A stretch of DNA of 57,655 nucleotides from Limosilactobacillus avistercoris (GTDB lineage Bacteria; Bacillota; Bacilli; Lactobacillales; Lactobacillaceae): positions 1 through 57,655 of the forward strand of contig NZ_JACSQW010000010.1 in NCBI RefSeq assembly GCF_014836425.1. Direction: 5' to 3'. Of the stretch, positions 34,866-43,590 are shown one piece after another (within the stretch, counting starts at the first letter, position 1; the number at the start of each line of letters is the position of its first letter). The notes beneath the pieces were generated by a model, which did no database searches, had not been told where the DNA came from, and was given only the letters and a program-made list of their open reading frames with translations. A program made the position numbers and the translations under genes.

Positions 34866-34872
34866 AATTAGA

Positions 34873-36027
34873 TTATCCTTTCTCTTGCTTTAATTTACCT
34901 AGAGCTTGTTTCAGATCAGCGATAATATCTTCAGGATCTTCAATTCCGACTGATAAACGAATTAGCTCATCCTTAATCCCGTTTTCTAATCTTATTTCCC
35001 GGGGAATTGAACCATGAGTCATTACTGCTGGAACTTCAATCAGGCTTTCAATTCCACCAAGACTTTCTGCCAAGTCAATCAAGTGCAGACTTTCAACAAA
35101 TTTCTTAGCATCTAATCCTGACTTCAACTCAAAACTAATCATTGCTCCAAAGTTACGCATCTGTTTTGCCGCAATCCTATGACCAGGGAAATCAGTTAAT
35201 CCAGGGTAATAAATCTTGGCAATTCGTGGATCATCTTGCAAAAATTTAATCACCGCATCAGCATTTTCTTGGTGGACTCTTAACCGTGCCCCTAAAGTCT
35301 TAATTCCCCGTTGGAGCAACCAACTATCGTCTGGTCCAAGCGTACTTCCAATTGAATTCTGTAAGAAGGCTAACTCATCAGCAATTTGTTGGTCACTGGT
35401 TACCGCCAATCCGGCAACCACATCACTATGTCCACCAAGGTATTTTGTTGCGGAATGAACCACAATATCTGCTCCTAGGGTTAACGGCTGCTGGTTATAA
35501 GGTGTTGCAAATGTATTATCAACAATCGTTTTAATCCCATGTTTCTTTGCAATATTACTAATTGCTTCAATATCTGCAACCTGAAGAAGAGGATTAGTTG
35601 GTGTCTCAAAGTAAATTGCAACGGTCTCATCTTGGATTGCTTTTTCCACAGCCCCTAAATCTTGCATATTAACAACCGTAAATTTCAAGCTGAACCGTTT
35701 TAACACCTTATTGATCAGTCGAAACGTCCCACCGTACACATCACTTCCAACAACAAAGTGATCCCCCTGAGAATATAAGGAAAATACAGCGTGAATTGCG
35801 GCAGAGCCAGATGAAAAGGCAAAGCCGGCTAACCCATCCTCTAACTCGGCAATTAACTTCTCTAATGATGCTCGAGTTGGATTTCCTGTTCGTGAATATT
35901 CCCATTGGGGGTTAGCACCGAGTCGATATTGGTGAAAGGTTGAGGAACGATAAATTGGTGTTGAAACGGCACCCGTAATTTTGTCTTCACTGTTGCCGCC
36001 ATGAATTAATTGAGTATTAAAACGCAT
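34873..36027 (-). CDS. Cystathionine gamma-lyase / gamma-synthase / beta-lyase (Cys/Met PLP family)
   Basis: 384 residues, normal length. PIYRSSTFHQ and YSRTGNPTRASLEKLIAELEDG (about 44-65) near the N-terminus, FSSGSAAIHAV (about 71-81), VDNTFATPYNQQPLTLGADIVVHSATKYLGGHSDVVAG (about 170-207) with the PLP Lys, and GGIESLIEVPAVMTHGSIP (about 324-342) near the C-terminus. Transsulfuration enzyme; lyase versus synthase cannot be separated by eye. First structural gene of an operon with an amino-acid ABC importer and a Cys leader peptide, so a role in cysteine supply or cystine breakdown is favoured. Confidence 0.88.
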   Translation of the reverse strand: MRFNTQLIHGGNSEDKITGAVSTPIYRSSTFHQYRLGANPQWEYSRTGNPTRASLEKLIAELEDGLAGFAFSSGSAAIHAVFSLYSQGDHFVVGSDVYGGTFRLINKVLKRFSLKFTVVNMQDLGAVEKAIQDETVAIYFETPTNPLLQVADIEAISNIAKKHGIKTIVDNTFATPYNQQPLTLGADIVVHSATKYLGGHSDVVAGLAVTSDQQIADELAFLQNSIGSTLGPDDSWLLQRGIKTLGARLRVHQENADAVIKFLQDDPRIAKIYYPGLTDFPGHRIAAKQMRNFGAMISFELKSGLDAKKFVESLHLIDLAESLGGIESLIEVPAVMTHGSIPREIRLENGIKDELIRLSVGIEDPEDIIADLKQALGKLKQEKG

Positions 36028-36075
36028 AATATTTCTCCTTATGAATTAGCTGATTCCGAATAAAATGATATAAAG

Positions 36076-36112
36076 AAGGCGCAATTCCAAGAAAAACTTG
36101 AAATTGCGCCTT
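36076..36112 (-). terminator. Leader terminator of the cysteine operon
   Basis: AAGGCGCAATTTCAAG, loop TTTTT, CTTGGAATTGCGCCTT (16 pairs, one wobble), then TCTTTATATC, on the minus strand, 49 nt before the lyase start codon. Its 5' arm (with GCATAA just before, 36106-36116) is complementary to leader-peptide codons at 36175-36185, giving an 11-nt antiterminator. Confidence 0.82.
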
Positions 36113-36145
36113 ATGCACTTACCCCGACTGTATTAGCAGGCCAAA

Positions 36146-36232
36146 TTAATTTTGGATACGCCAAAACGTGGGTCGCATAAGACGCGATCCACAGCAACAA
36201 ACAACAGCGTTAACAAATTGAATGTTATTCAT
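36146..36232 (-). CDS. Cys-rich leader peptide (transcription attenuation)
   Basis: 28 codons, too short for ORF listing: it begins MNNIQFVNAVV, then CCCGSRLM, then RPTFWRIQN and stop. The three consecutive Cys codons are TGT TGC TGT at positions 12-14. GGAGG lies eight nt before the ATG, and the promoter is just upstream. Downstream RNA can form either an antiterminator (36175-36185 with 36106-36116) or the terminator at 36076-36112. Within the leader, GGATCGC can also pair with GCGACCC and hide the antiterminator strand. When Cys-tRNA is scarce a ribosome stalled at the Cys codons should free the antiterminator and let the lyase-transporter operon be transcribed. Mechanism inferred from layout. 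Confidence 0.8.
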   Translation of the reverse strand: MNNIQFVNAVVCCCGSRLMRPTFWRIQN

Positions 36233-36262
36233 GACGTGTTCCTCCTAATAAAGTATGAATAA

Positions 36263-36291
36263 AATATAACTTATTTATAGTAAGGTGTCAA
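36263..36291 (-). promoter_or_regulatory. Promoter of the Cys leader-lyase-ABC operon
   Basis: TTGACA, 17-nt spacer, TATATT on the minus strand, about 30 nt before the leader peptide start codon. Confidence 0.85.
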
Positions 36292-36376
36292 CATATAAAT
36301 TTTAAAAATAACGGAAGAACTACCGAAATTGCTTTATTTTCAGTAATTACTCCCGTTATTTTCCTTTAATGTAATA

Positions 36377-37246
36377 TTAATGCTTTAACTTCTTATCCAA
36401 GAATTCAAGGACTGTATCATAAATTCGTTGGCTCCAAAAGTCACGTTCATGATTAGCATTAGTAACTCGATAAGCTTCAACACTTGCATCAACAGATTTC
36501 AACTTCTCGTACATTTCTTCCATTTGGTGGTAAGGGACAACCTTATCTGCATCTCCATGGAATAATTCAAATGGTGGGTACTGTTTCCCTACTTCTACCC
36601 GGTATAAGGGACTCATTTCACGCATAATTTCAGGCCACTTCTTCTTGTCAGTACCAAAAAGGCAATACTTTAGAATTTCATTTCCCGGAACATTCGTCGT
36701 ATACTTAAACGTTTCGGCAACATCCATCGGAGCAAAGCACGATACAACCGCTGAAACGGCATCGGATTGATCATCATAGGCAGCGGTCTTGTACTTAGGG
36801 TCATCACCTGTAAGGCCAACCAACATTGCGGCATTCGCACCAGAAGATGTTCCCCAAATAGCAACCTGCTCAGGATCAATAGCGTACTTTTTCGCATTTG
36901 CCCGTAGAAAACGAATTGCGGTTTTGACATCCTGAAGAAATGCTGGGAAAGGATAACCATCTAATGAATTGCGATGTTGCACTGTGGCAACAATATAGCC
37001 ATTCTTAACAAATTGTACTAGTTGAGGAACCTCTTCACCAAATGTTGGCAACCGCCAAGAGCTTCCTTGGACAAACACAATTAGCGGCCGTGGTTCAGTC
37101 TTGTATTGTTGAGGGTACCGTTGTGTCCATGGGGTTAAAAGTTCAAGTTTTAATGCTTGACCATCAGCCGCACCATATGTGACATTTTCGATTAAACGAA
37201 TTTGTCCACTCAGGCTCGGGTTATTTTTAATCTCATGAATTGCCAT
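36377..37246 (-). CDS. Alpha/beta hydrolase, esterase type
   Basis: 289 residues. Nucleophile elbow GTSSGA (GxSxG, about 136-141), oxyanion-hole segment VFVQGSSWRLPTFG (in place of the usual HGGG), acid Asp in HGDADKVVPYHQ (about 237-248) and His in NANHERDFW (about 268-276). Resembles hormone-sensitive-lipase-like or acyl-carbohydrate esterases. No signal peptide. The start at 37246 has GGTGA six nt upstream; ATG at 37258 is possible. Either start overlaps the gpmA end, so it is cotranscribed with gpmA. Substrate unknown. Confidence 0.8.
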   Translation of the reverse strand: MAIHEIKNNPSLSGQIRLIENVTYGAADGQALKLELLTPWTQRYPQQYKTEPRPLIVFVQGSSWRLPTFGEEVPQLVQFVKNGYIVATVQHRNSLDGYPFPAFLQDVKTAIRFLRANAKKYAIDPEQVAIWGTSSGANAAMLVGLTGDDPKYKTAAYDDQSDAVSAVVSCFAPMDVAETFKYTTNVPGNEILKYCLFGTDKKKWPEIMREMSPLYRVEVGKQYPPFELFHGDADKVVPYHQMEEMYEKLKSVDASVEAYRVTNANHERDFWSQRIYDTVLEFLDKKLKH

Positions 37247-37931
37247 TTTCTTCACCATCCATCGTAATAAAAGTCTTCTTAACGATATTTAATGCTGGAT
37301 CAAATTCATACATAATCGGTTTACCGTTTGGAACTTCAACCTTATCAATTTGATCGTCAGGAATTTGATCAAGGTACTTAATTAATGCCCGTAAGGAACT
37401 CCCATGAGCAACTATCAACTGGTTCTTTCCGTCTAGCAGTCGTGGAGCAATCTGATCTTGCCAGTAAGGTAATAATCGCTTCTGGGTCATCGCAAGGCTT
37501 TCACTGTAAGGCATCTTTACACCAAGGCGATCATAGCGTCGCTCATGCTGACGATGCTTCAACTTTGGTGGAAGCTCACTATAGCCACGGCGCCAACGAT
37601 GAAGTTGTTCTGCACCAACTTCTTCTTTAACCTTAGCTTTATTTAACCCACTAAGTGCTCCGTAGTGACGTTCATTCAACCGCCATGTCTTATGTACTGG
37701 GATATAAAGTTGATCTACCCTATCCAGAATAATATTCATTGTCTTAATTGCTCGTGACATATAGGAGGTGTGAGCATCGTCAAATTGGATCCCCATCTTG
37801 GCCAACTCTTCACCTACCATCTTTCCTTGTTCAATTCCCTTTTCAGTCAGTGGAACATCAGTCCATCCTGTGAAAATATTATCACGGTTTGCCTGACTCT
37901 GACCATGACGAACAATTACTAACTTTGCCAT
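37233..37931 (-). CDS. gpmA: 2,3-bisphosphoglycerate-dependent phosphoglycerate mutase
   Basis: 232 residues. Phosphohistidine motif LVIVRHGQSQANRDNIFTGWTDVPLT (about 4-29), second arginine/Glu region RLNERHYGALSGLNK (about 85-99) and the second catalytic His in VAHGSSLRALIKYL. Interconverts 3- and 2-phosphoglycerate in glycolysis. A minus-strand promoter TTGTTA / TATGAT (18-nt spacing) lies just upstream. May be one of several gpm paralogues. Confidence 0.94.
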   Translation of the reverse strand: MAKLVIVRHGQSQANRDNIFTGWTDVPLTEKGIEQGKMVGEELAKMGIQFDDAHTSYMSRAIKTMNIILDRVDQLYIPVHKTWRLNERHYGALSGLNKAKVKEEVGAEQLHRWRRGYSELPPKLKHRQHERRYDRLGVKMPYSESLAMTQKRLLPYWQDQIAPRLLDGKNQLIVAHGSSLRALIKYLDQIPDDQIDKVEVPNGKPIMYEFDPALNIVKKTFITMDGEENGNS

Positions 37932-38129
37932 TCTCTCACTTCCCTAACACACTAATCATAGCGCATTTGTATATTTCATAACAAGAATAACTTTCCCAAC
38001 ATTTTAGCTGAAAGTAACTAATCTTTTCTTCATGATCACAATCATAGCGTATAATTAAACTATTACATTCATAATGAAAGGAATAAGCTAGCCTAAAGAA
38101 AATATTTTTCTCTACCTAACTAAGAAACC

Positions 38130-39858
38130 ATGAAAGAAAAAACCATCAAGCTAATTGAGCAGGGCCTCCCTTATTACATCATCATTATAATGAGTTGCTT
38201 GATAATATTACCGCAAATAATACCCCATGGAGTTACCCTCGGGACAGATTCAATTTTTCATTTTAACCGTTTTTATGAAACAGCCCAGCAAATCCGGCAC
38301 TGGAATTTTAGTTACTTCCAAAGTAATTATTCTTTTCAACAAAGTGGCCGAATTATTAATGCTACATACTGTCTCCTATTTGCCTACTTTAATGGGATAA
38401 TCCTCTTGCTTGCTAGAAGTTGGTATCGGTACCAAATTATCACTAATCTTCTTATTTACTTCATCGGTGAAACCGGAATGTATAAACTATGCATTAAGCT
38501 CCACAGTAAGCAAAGTATCGCACTAATTATCGCTTTTATTTACATGAATCGGCTGGTTACCTCGCTGGGGATTAGCACAAAACATGAATGCATGGGGTGC
38601 CGCACTTTCTCCCTATATGGTCATCTGTGGTATCAGAATGATACAAAATAGAGAACAACCAATCAATGCTCTTCAGTTAATGACTCTCATGACCATCATC
38701 ATGCAAATCCATCTTCTGAGTTCCGTATTTTTTGCGGTTGCCTTGATTCCATTTTTTTGCTGGACTCATTTATTCCAGCAACCCCCGATTAATGTGGGCG
38801 GAATTAATCGAGGCAGTAATTGGAACAATAATCTTAACTGCTAATGTCTGGGGAGCATTGCTCATGATTAATCTCAATAACCATATTGCCTATCCAGCAA
38901 ACCTTAGCCTATTAGCCAATGCCCTCCGTCCAGCAATCTTTAGTAATAACCGAAGATTGCTTGCATTCCCCATTTGGTTCCTTTTTATTGCTCAATTGGT
39001 ATTTGTTATTAGAAAGCCACGACGCTCGTTCCTCAATACATTTATCACAAGTTGGGGATCCTTAATCTTGATCCTAAGTTCTGTTATTACTCCCTGGAGG
39101 AAACTTCAGTAGTGGCTTCCTTTTCTTTCGCATACATTACAATTTCCCAGCCGTCTAACAATTATCGCTTACCCACTTCTCTTCGCTAGGATCGCTATGA
39201 CCGTTACAGCAATCGTCAAATCAACTCCCAAATACTCACTTAGTCACATCTCCTCGATTGGCATTCTCATTGCAACCCTTCTCCTTGTATTTATCCCAAC
39301 TAAAATAACGATATCAATGGAAAGCCAAAACTTCCATTCTGATGCACTCTTAGCTAACCTCAGTGCATTATCAAAAGCCAGCACTAATAAAGAGGCAATT
39401 CGTCATTCCACTCAATCTTCACACCCTGAGCAACTACTAAACTTAATTGAAAAACGTAGTCCTGACTACCTGCCTCTCCCTTCAAACTATGCAGGAGATA
39501 AGTCCAAACACTCCTATGATTACCAATCCTAGATCATTGAGGACGCCAAGAACTTCCATCATACTGTTCTTAAGGGTGGAAAATTAAAGCTTACTTGGAC
39601 AGCTGATCATTCCGGAACACAGCGTCTCCCCCTAATCACTTATCACGAATCTGTCCTTACGGTAAATGGTAAAAAAGTTCCCCACTATCAACGCTCATCA
39701 ATCGGTGCCCTTTACATTCATGAGCAGCAAGGTATTAATACCGCTACTTTGAAATTCAAGCCAGCTAGCTGATTTAACTACCTATTAGTAATCTGGCTAA
39801 TTAGTTCAACCCTCTATTGGATATATGGTGGCTACTACCTTTATAAGCATAAATACTA
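38130..39858 (+). pseudogene. Decayed large membrane protein (6-pyruvoyl-tetrahydropterin synthase-related type)
   Basis: About 1.7 kb of one ancestral gene now spread over at least three frames. Its start (IIPHGVTLGTDSIFHFNRFYE, in part) resembles large lactobacillar membrane proteins with a PTPS-related domain. The frame breaks near 38583 and again near 38800-38840 and 39110-39200. In-frame stops occur at about 39530 and 39770. The last intact piece carries an extracellular beta-rich region (KGGKLKLTWTADHSG) and a final membrane helix with a YKHKY tail. The promoter region (TATAAT near 38052) survives but the ribosome site is poor. Not functional as written. Confidence 0.82.
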
Positions 39859-39859
39859 A

Positions 39860-39908
39860 AATAAGCCTCTGAGGACAGTATATTACCGTGCCCAGAGGCT
39901 TATTTTTA
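39860..39908. terminator. Terminator shared by the pseudogene and lacLM
   Basis: AATAAGCCTCTG...CAGAGGCTTATT stem with TTTTTATT on the plus side and a short T-run on the minus side. Confidence 0.75.
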
Positions 39909-39912
39909 TTTA

Positions 39913-40881
39913 CTATTTAGCTGGGTTAATTATAAATGAAAATTCAATATCTTGATCAGCTGGAATGTGGTATTGCTTTTCAACATCTGCACCCCAACTA
40001 TCAATTCCCCCAACACCACGAACAGCACCAGCCATTACCAATACTGTTCGCCGTGCTAACGGTAATTCTTCAATATGGGTTGCTGACTCAAGTTCTTCAG
40101 CAGTGTATGGTAAACAGCTAAAGTTAAATGGCTGATCTGCTTGGCTGAACTTTAAGGAAAATGGTTTGGTAGAATGATCAGCATTATTTTCAGTTATTTC
40201 CCGGGTAATGCTGAGTTGTTCAGTTTCCATATGCATCCCATTTTCTTGAGGAACTAAGTATGGGGTAACCGGAAGACCGTCAACATGGTACTTACCGTGA
40301 CGAGCTCCAGCCATCCGGTCAGGATATGTTTCGCCAGATAGCCCCTCGTAATCAAAGCCAGTTGCTAGTGTTGGCATGATAAAGCGTAGGCCAAAAACTG
40401 GTAAGCCGGGAAGATCTTCATGGCCAAAATAATGGGCACTAACATTAATTTGCCCAGTAGCGTCAACCACATAGGTTACAGTGACCTTGGTTGCAGGAAC
40501 AGTTAATGTTTCATAGGTAAAAGTAATTTTTACTTTATTTGCCGTCTCATGATTAGTAAACTTATTTGTTTCTGGAGCAACTGGTAAGTGATCAAAGTGG
40601 CGATCATCAACTACTAAGTCAGTCTGATCATTAAGACATTTACTAAAAGTATCAGCTGCCACCCATTGAGCAGACTTAATATTAAAGCCACTTCCCCGAT
40701 CATTATCAGTTGTGGCGCGCCAAAAGGTCGGTGTTGGAACCCGATAAAGCCATTCTTTGCCATTTAACTTTAACGATTCCAGGCCACCCTTTTCATAACT
40801 AAAGATATAGTGGAAATTATCCCCACCAAGTCCTAACGTTCCGTCACCGTAGATCACGTGCATTTTATTTGTGTAAGCCAT
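39913..40881 (-). CDS. lacM: Beta-galactosidase small subunit LacM
   Basis: 322 residues. Corresponds to the C-terminal domains of a GH2 beta-galactosidase (domain 5, beta-sandwich; [30 protein letters not shown] start; [10 protein letters not shown] at about 55-64 contributes to the active site). It forms a heterodimer with LacL. The start ATG at 40881 (MAYTNKM) overlaps the lacL end by 17 nt, the usual lacLM arrangement; the open frame extends upstream to 40929 only because lacL is read in another frame. Confidence 0.95.
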   Translation of the reverse strand: MAYTNKMHVIYGDGTLGLGGDNFHYIFSYEKGGLESLKLNGKEWLYRVPTPTFWRATTDNDRGSGFNIKSAQWVAADTFSKCLNDQTDLVVDDRHFDHLPVAPETNKFTNHETANKVKITFTYETLTVPATKVTVTYVVDATGQINVSAHYFGHEDLPGLPVFGLRFIMPTLATGFDYEGLSGETYPDRMAGARHGKYHVDGLPVTPYLVPQENGMHMETEQLSITREITENNADHSTKPFSLKFSQADQPFNFSCLPYTAEELESATHIEELPLARRTVLVMAGAVRGVGGIDSWGADVEKQYHIPADQDIEFSFIINPAK

Positions 40882-42814
40882 AGTAATACCGTACCTCCTG
40901 CATAGCTGGTTTAGGTGTCCGATCGGCAAACATTAGACCATCGCCAGAAAATTCATAGTCTGAATGACGATCATCAAAGTCACCGCCATAACGCATAACC
41001 ATTTGTCCACTGATTGGATCCTTTACTTGAAGTGCTTGATCAATAAAGTCCCAAATAAAGCCACCGAAATATTGTGGGTACTTATCAAGGAGTTTTATGT
41101 AAGATCCCATTCCACCAGCAGAATTGCCCATATCATGCATGTATTCACATTCCATAAATGGCTTATCCGGATTATTCTTCAAATATTCTTCAACCTGCTT
41201 TGGTGGTAAGTACATCCAACTTTCTACATCTGATAACTCATCACGATAATCATGGGTTTCTCCTTGTGGAAGGTAGTTTCCCTTATTCAAACTTGGAATT
41301 TGGTCGCTGTAATCATGCGTGTGACAAACACCTTCATAGTGAACCAAACGGCTATCATCATGTTCCTTATAGAATTGTTGCATAGCTACAAGGTTATCAC
41401 CGGCAAATGATTCATTCCCAAGTGACCAGAAAAGAATTGCGGCATGGTTTTTGAAGAATTCATAGTTACTTCGTGCACGGTCAACAACAACTTTTCGCCA
41501 TTGAGGAACAGAACCAGGAACGTTATATGATGGTTCAACTGCTCCCATCTTTTGCCAGGTAGCGTGTGATTCAAGGTTATTTTCGGCCATCATGTAAATT
41601 CCATTTTGATCACAAAGGTAATACCAAGGGATCTGATCTGGATAGTGACATGTCCGGACAGCATTAATATTATTTTCTCTGAAGGTATGGATATCACTCA
41701 GCATATCCTTCATTGTGACTGAACGACCACGGTGATCATCCCACTCGTGACGGTTAACCCCATTAATAATGAGGCGCTTCCCATTTAACAGGACAACGTG
41801 TTCTGGGCTAATTTCAATCCTCCGGAAACCAAATTGGTAAGGAACCAATTCAAGAAGGTTTCCTTTAGCATCCTTAACTTCGATCAAAAGTTGATAGAGG
41901 TATGGATCATGGTTATCCCAAAGGTGGACATCCTTAAATTCGTGCGGTTCAACTGTAACTTTTTTGGTAACTGGCTTTGTTTCATCAAGTAAGGCCTTGC
42001 CATCATGATCCTTTACCACAAGATGGACATTACCAGCTTGCTCGCCAGCAAAAGCAAGATCAATTGATAACTCACCATCACGGTAATTATCAGCTACCCG
42101 TGGCTTTAAGGTAAAGTCCTCCAGGTGAGTTACCGGTTGGGCAAGTAATTCAACGCTCCTAAAAATACCAGAGAAACGGAACATATCCTGATCTTCAATC
42201 CAGGAAGCGGTACTGTGCTTAAATACTTCTACTGCCATCACGTTATCTTTATCCTGGATGTATGGTGTCAAATCAAACTCAGACGGCGTAAAGCTATCCT
42301 CTGCATATCCAATAAAGTGACCATTAAGCCACAGGTACATTGACCGTTCAACGCCTTCGAAGCGAACCCGAATTTGCTTCCCCCGAAGTTCGTCATTTAA
42401 GTCAAAATGCTTCAGGTAAAGGCCAACGGTGTTATCCTTCCCTTCACTAAACGATCCTTCTTCAGGATCATCCTGGCTCAAAGCATAAGCAGGACGCCGG
42501 AAAATTTTTCCTTCCCACGGCATCAGCGTATTAATGTAATTATTTTGTGTATAGTTACTTAATTCAATTTCACTAGGAACTTCAATGTGCCCAAAGTTAC
42601 TAGCGTCAAAGTCAACTTTATAAAAATCCTTAACCCTTTCTTGAGGCGTTTGGGCAAACTTAAACTGCCACTGTCCATCCAAGCTTTGTTCAAAACTACT
42701 TTTATGCTGTTGCCACTCTGCATAATTACGGTAGAAATGATGGTCACTATGTGCCGGTAACTGATTAACCCGGAAGGTCTCTGGGTCATCTAACCATTTT
42801 ATCTCTGCTTCCAT
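40865..42814 (-). CDS. lacL: Beta-galactosidase large subunit LacL
   Basis: 649 residues, GH2 family, slightly longer than usual. Sugar-binding domain ([19 protein letters not shown]), immunoglobulin-like domain, and TIM barrel with acid/base Glu in [13 protein letters not shown] (about 407-419) and nucleophile Glu in [17 protein letters not shown] (about 515-531). Hydrolyses lactose and makes galacto-oligosaccharides. GGAGG lies before the ATG. A cre-like site overlaps the -10 region (42851-42864), so catabolite repression by CcpA is likely. Confidence 0.95.
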   Translation of the reverse strand: MEAEIKWLDDPETFRVNQLPAHSDHHFYRNYAEWQQHKSSFEQSLDGQWQFKFAQTPQERVKDFYKVDFDASNFGHIEVPSEIELSNYTQNNYINTLMPWEGKIFRRPAYALSQDDPEEGSFSEGKDNTVGLYLKHFDLNDELRGKQIRVRFEGVERSMYLWLNGHFIGYAEDSFTPSEFDLTPYIQDKDNVMAVEVFKHSTASWIEDQDMFRFSGIFRSVELLAQPVTHLEDFTLKPRVADNYRDGELSIDLAFAGEQAGNVHLVVKDHDGKALLDETKPVTKKVTVEPHEFKDVHLWDNHDPYLYQLLIEVKDAKGNLLELVPYQFGFRRIEISPEHVVLLNGKRLIINGVNRHEWDDHRGRSVTMKDMLSDIHTFRENNINAVRTCHYPDQIPWYYLCDQNGIYMMAENNLESHATWQKMGAVEPSYNVPGSVPQWRKVVVDRARSNYEFFKNHAAILFWSLGNESFAGDNLVAMQQFYKEHDDSRLVHYEGVCHTHDYSDQIPSLNKGNYLPQGETHDYRDELSDVESWMYLPPKQVEEYLKNNPDKPFMECEYMHDMGNSAGGMGSYIKLLDKYPQYFGGFIWDFIDQALQVKDPISGQMVMRYGGDFDDRHSDYEFSGDGLMFADRTPKPAMQEVRYYYGLHK

Positions 42815-42850
42815 CGACGAAATTCCTCCTCAAAAATTATTACAATTTAA

Positions 42851-42864
42851 GTATAGCGCTTTCA
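42851..42864 (-). promoter_or_regulatory. cre-like (CcpA) site at the lacLM promoter
   Basis: TGAAAGCGCTATAC matches the cre consensus at 12 of 14 positions. It overlaps a TATACT -10 element on the minus strand, so bound CcpA would block initiation. Confidence 0.65.
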
Positions 42865-42954
42865 TAACTGTAAGGATAGGATTTTCTAGACAGGGTAAAT
42901 TAATAATGGCTATTTTCTTTGTCAAAAGCTAAACTCAGTTTAATTTTTAAACGA

Positions 42955-42989
42955 AAAAAGCACTTAACTAAAAAAGTTAAGTGCTTTTT
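42955..42989 (-). terminator. Terminator of tRNA-Leu
   Basis: AAAAAGCACTTAACT/AGTTAAGTGCTTTTTT stem with T-run on the minus strand. Confidence 0.85.
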
Positions 42990-42994
42990 GTTAG

Positions 42995-43080
42995 TGCGGC
43001 CGAGAGGACTTGAACCTCCACGGTCATAATCGACCATAAGATCCTTAATCTTACGCGTCTGCCAGTTCCGCCACGGCCGC
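42995..43080 (-). tRNA. tRNA-Leu (AAG)
   Basis: 86 nt with the long variable arm of class II tRNAs. Acceptor stem GCGGCCG/CGGCCGC with A73, T-loop TTCAAGT. The anticodon stem TAAGA/TCTTA closes loop TTAAGGA, so the anticodon is AAG. CCA not encoded. Confidence 0.92.
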
Positions 43081-43137
43081 ATATCAACCAACGAATATTA
43101 TTATAGCAAGATACTTATTCGTTGGCAACAACTTTTT

Positions 43138-43590
43138 TCAATTTTTTTGAATAAAATGGTGACCACACCGACGACACACGTACCGATTAGTATTAAACCG
43201 GCGTTGGCGAACAATTTGGACCCCACATCCTGTACATTGGTAACGCCAATAATGGTGCGTTCGCCGCCTGGCCTTACTCGTTACCGGAGCATATCGTGAA
43301 CCACCTACACGAGTAAGTAACTGACGAAAATCCGCACTTCAGTGATGATAATCACGACCTGTCAAGTGTAAATAATAGTGACAAAGTTCATGAAGAACCA
43401 CCCGCTTTAAGTTATCCAAATCAAATTCGGTATACATTAAAGGATTAATATCAATATGGTGATCATCGAGGTGGTAACGCCCACCAGTGGTTCGTAAACG
43501 GGAATTAAAGAAGATCCGATGCAGAAATGGCCGCTGGAAATACTCCACCGACCATTTTTCAGTTAGCTCTTGTAATTGCTGATTATGCAT
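43138..43590 (-). pseudogene. SprT family metallo-domain protein, interrupted by one TGA
   Basis: Residues before the stop include VVLHELCHYYLHLTG, the zinc HExxH motif of SprT proteins, and end YHH. An in-frame TGA follows (43339-43341). The same frame then continues SADFRQLLTRVGGSRYAP and a C-terminal zinc ribbon (CTGC and CRRC pairs) to a natural stop at 43138. Relatives carry an Arg at the stop position, so a single C-to-T change (CGA to TGA) explains it. Start uncertain; MHNQQ at 43590 overlaps tex by 8 nt. Confidence 0.75.

Noticed and set aside
42900-43091. 63-codon frame across tRNA-Leu
   Set aside because: It is the antisense/sense shadow of the tRNA and its terminator.
43339-43341. 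Selenocysteine or other recoding at the sprT TGA
   Set aside because: No SECIS-like hairpin was seen and other genes in the window end in TGA normally; a nonsense mutation is simpler.
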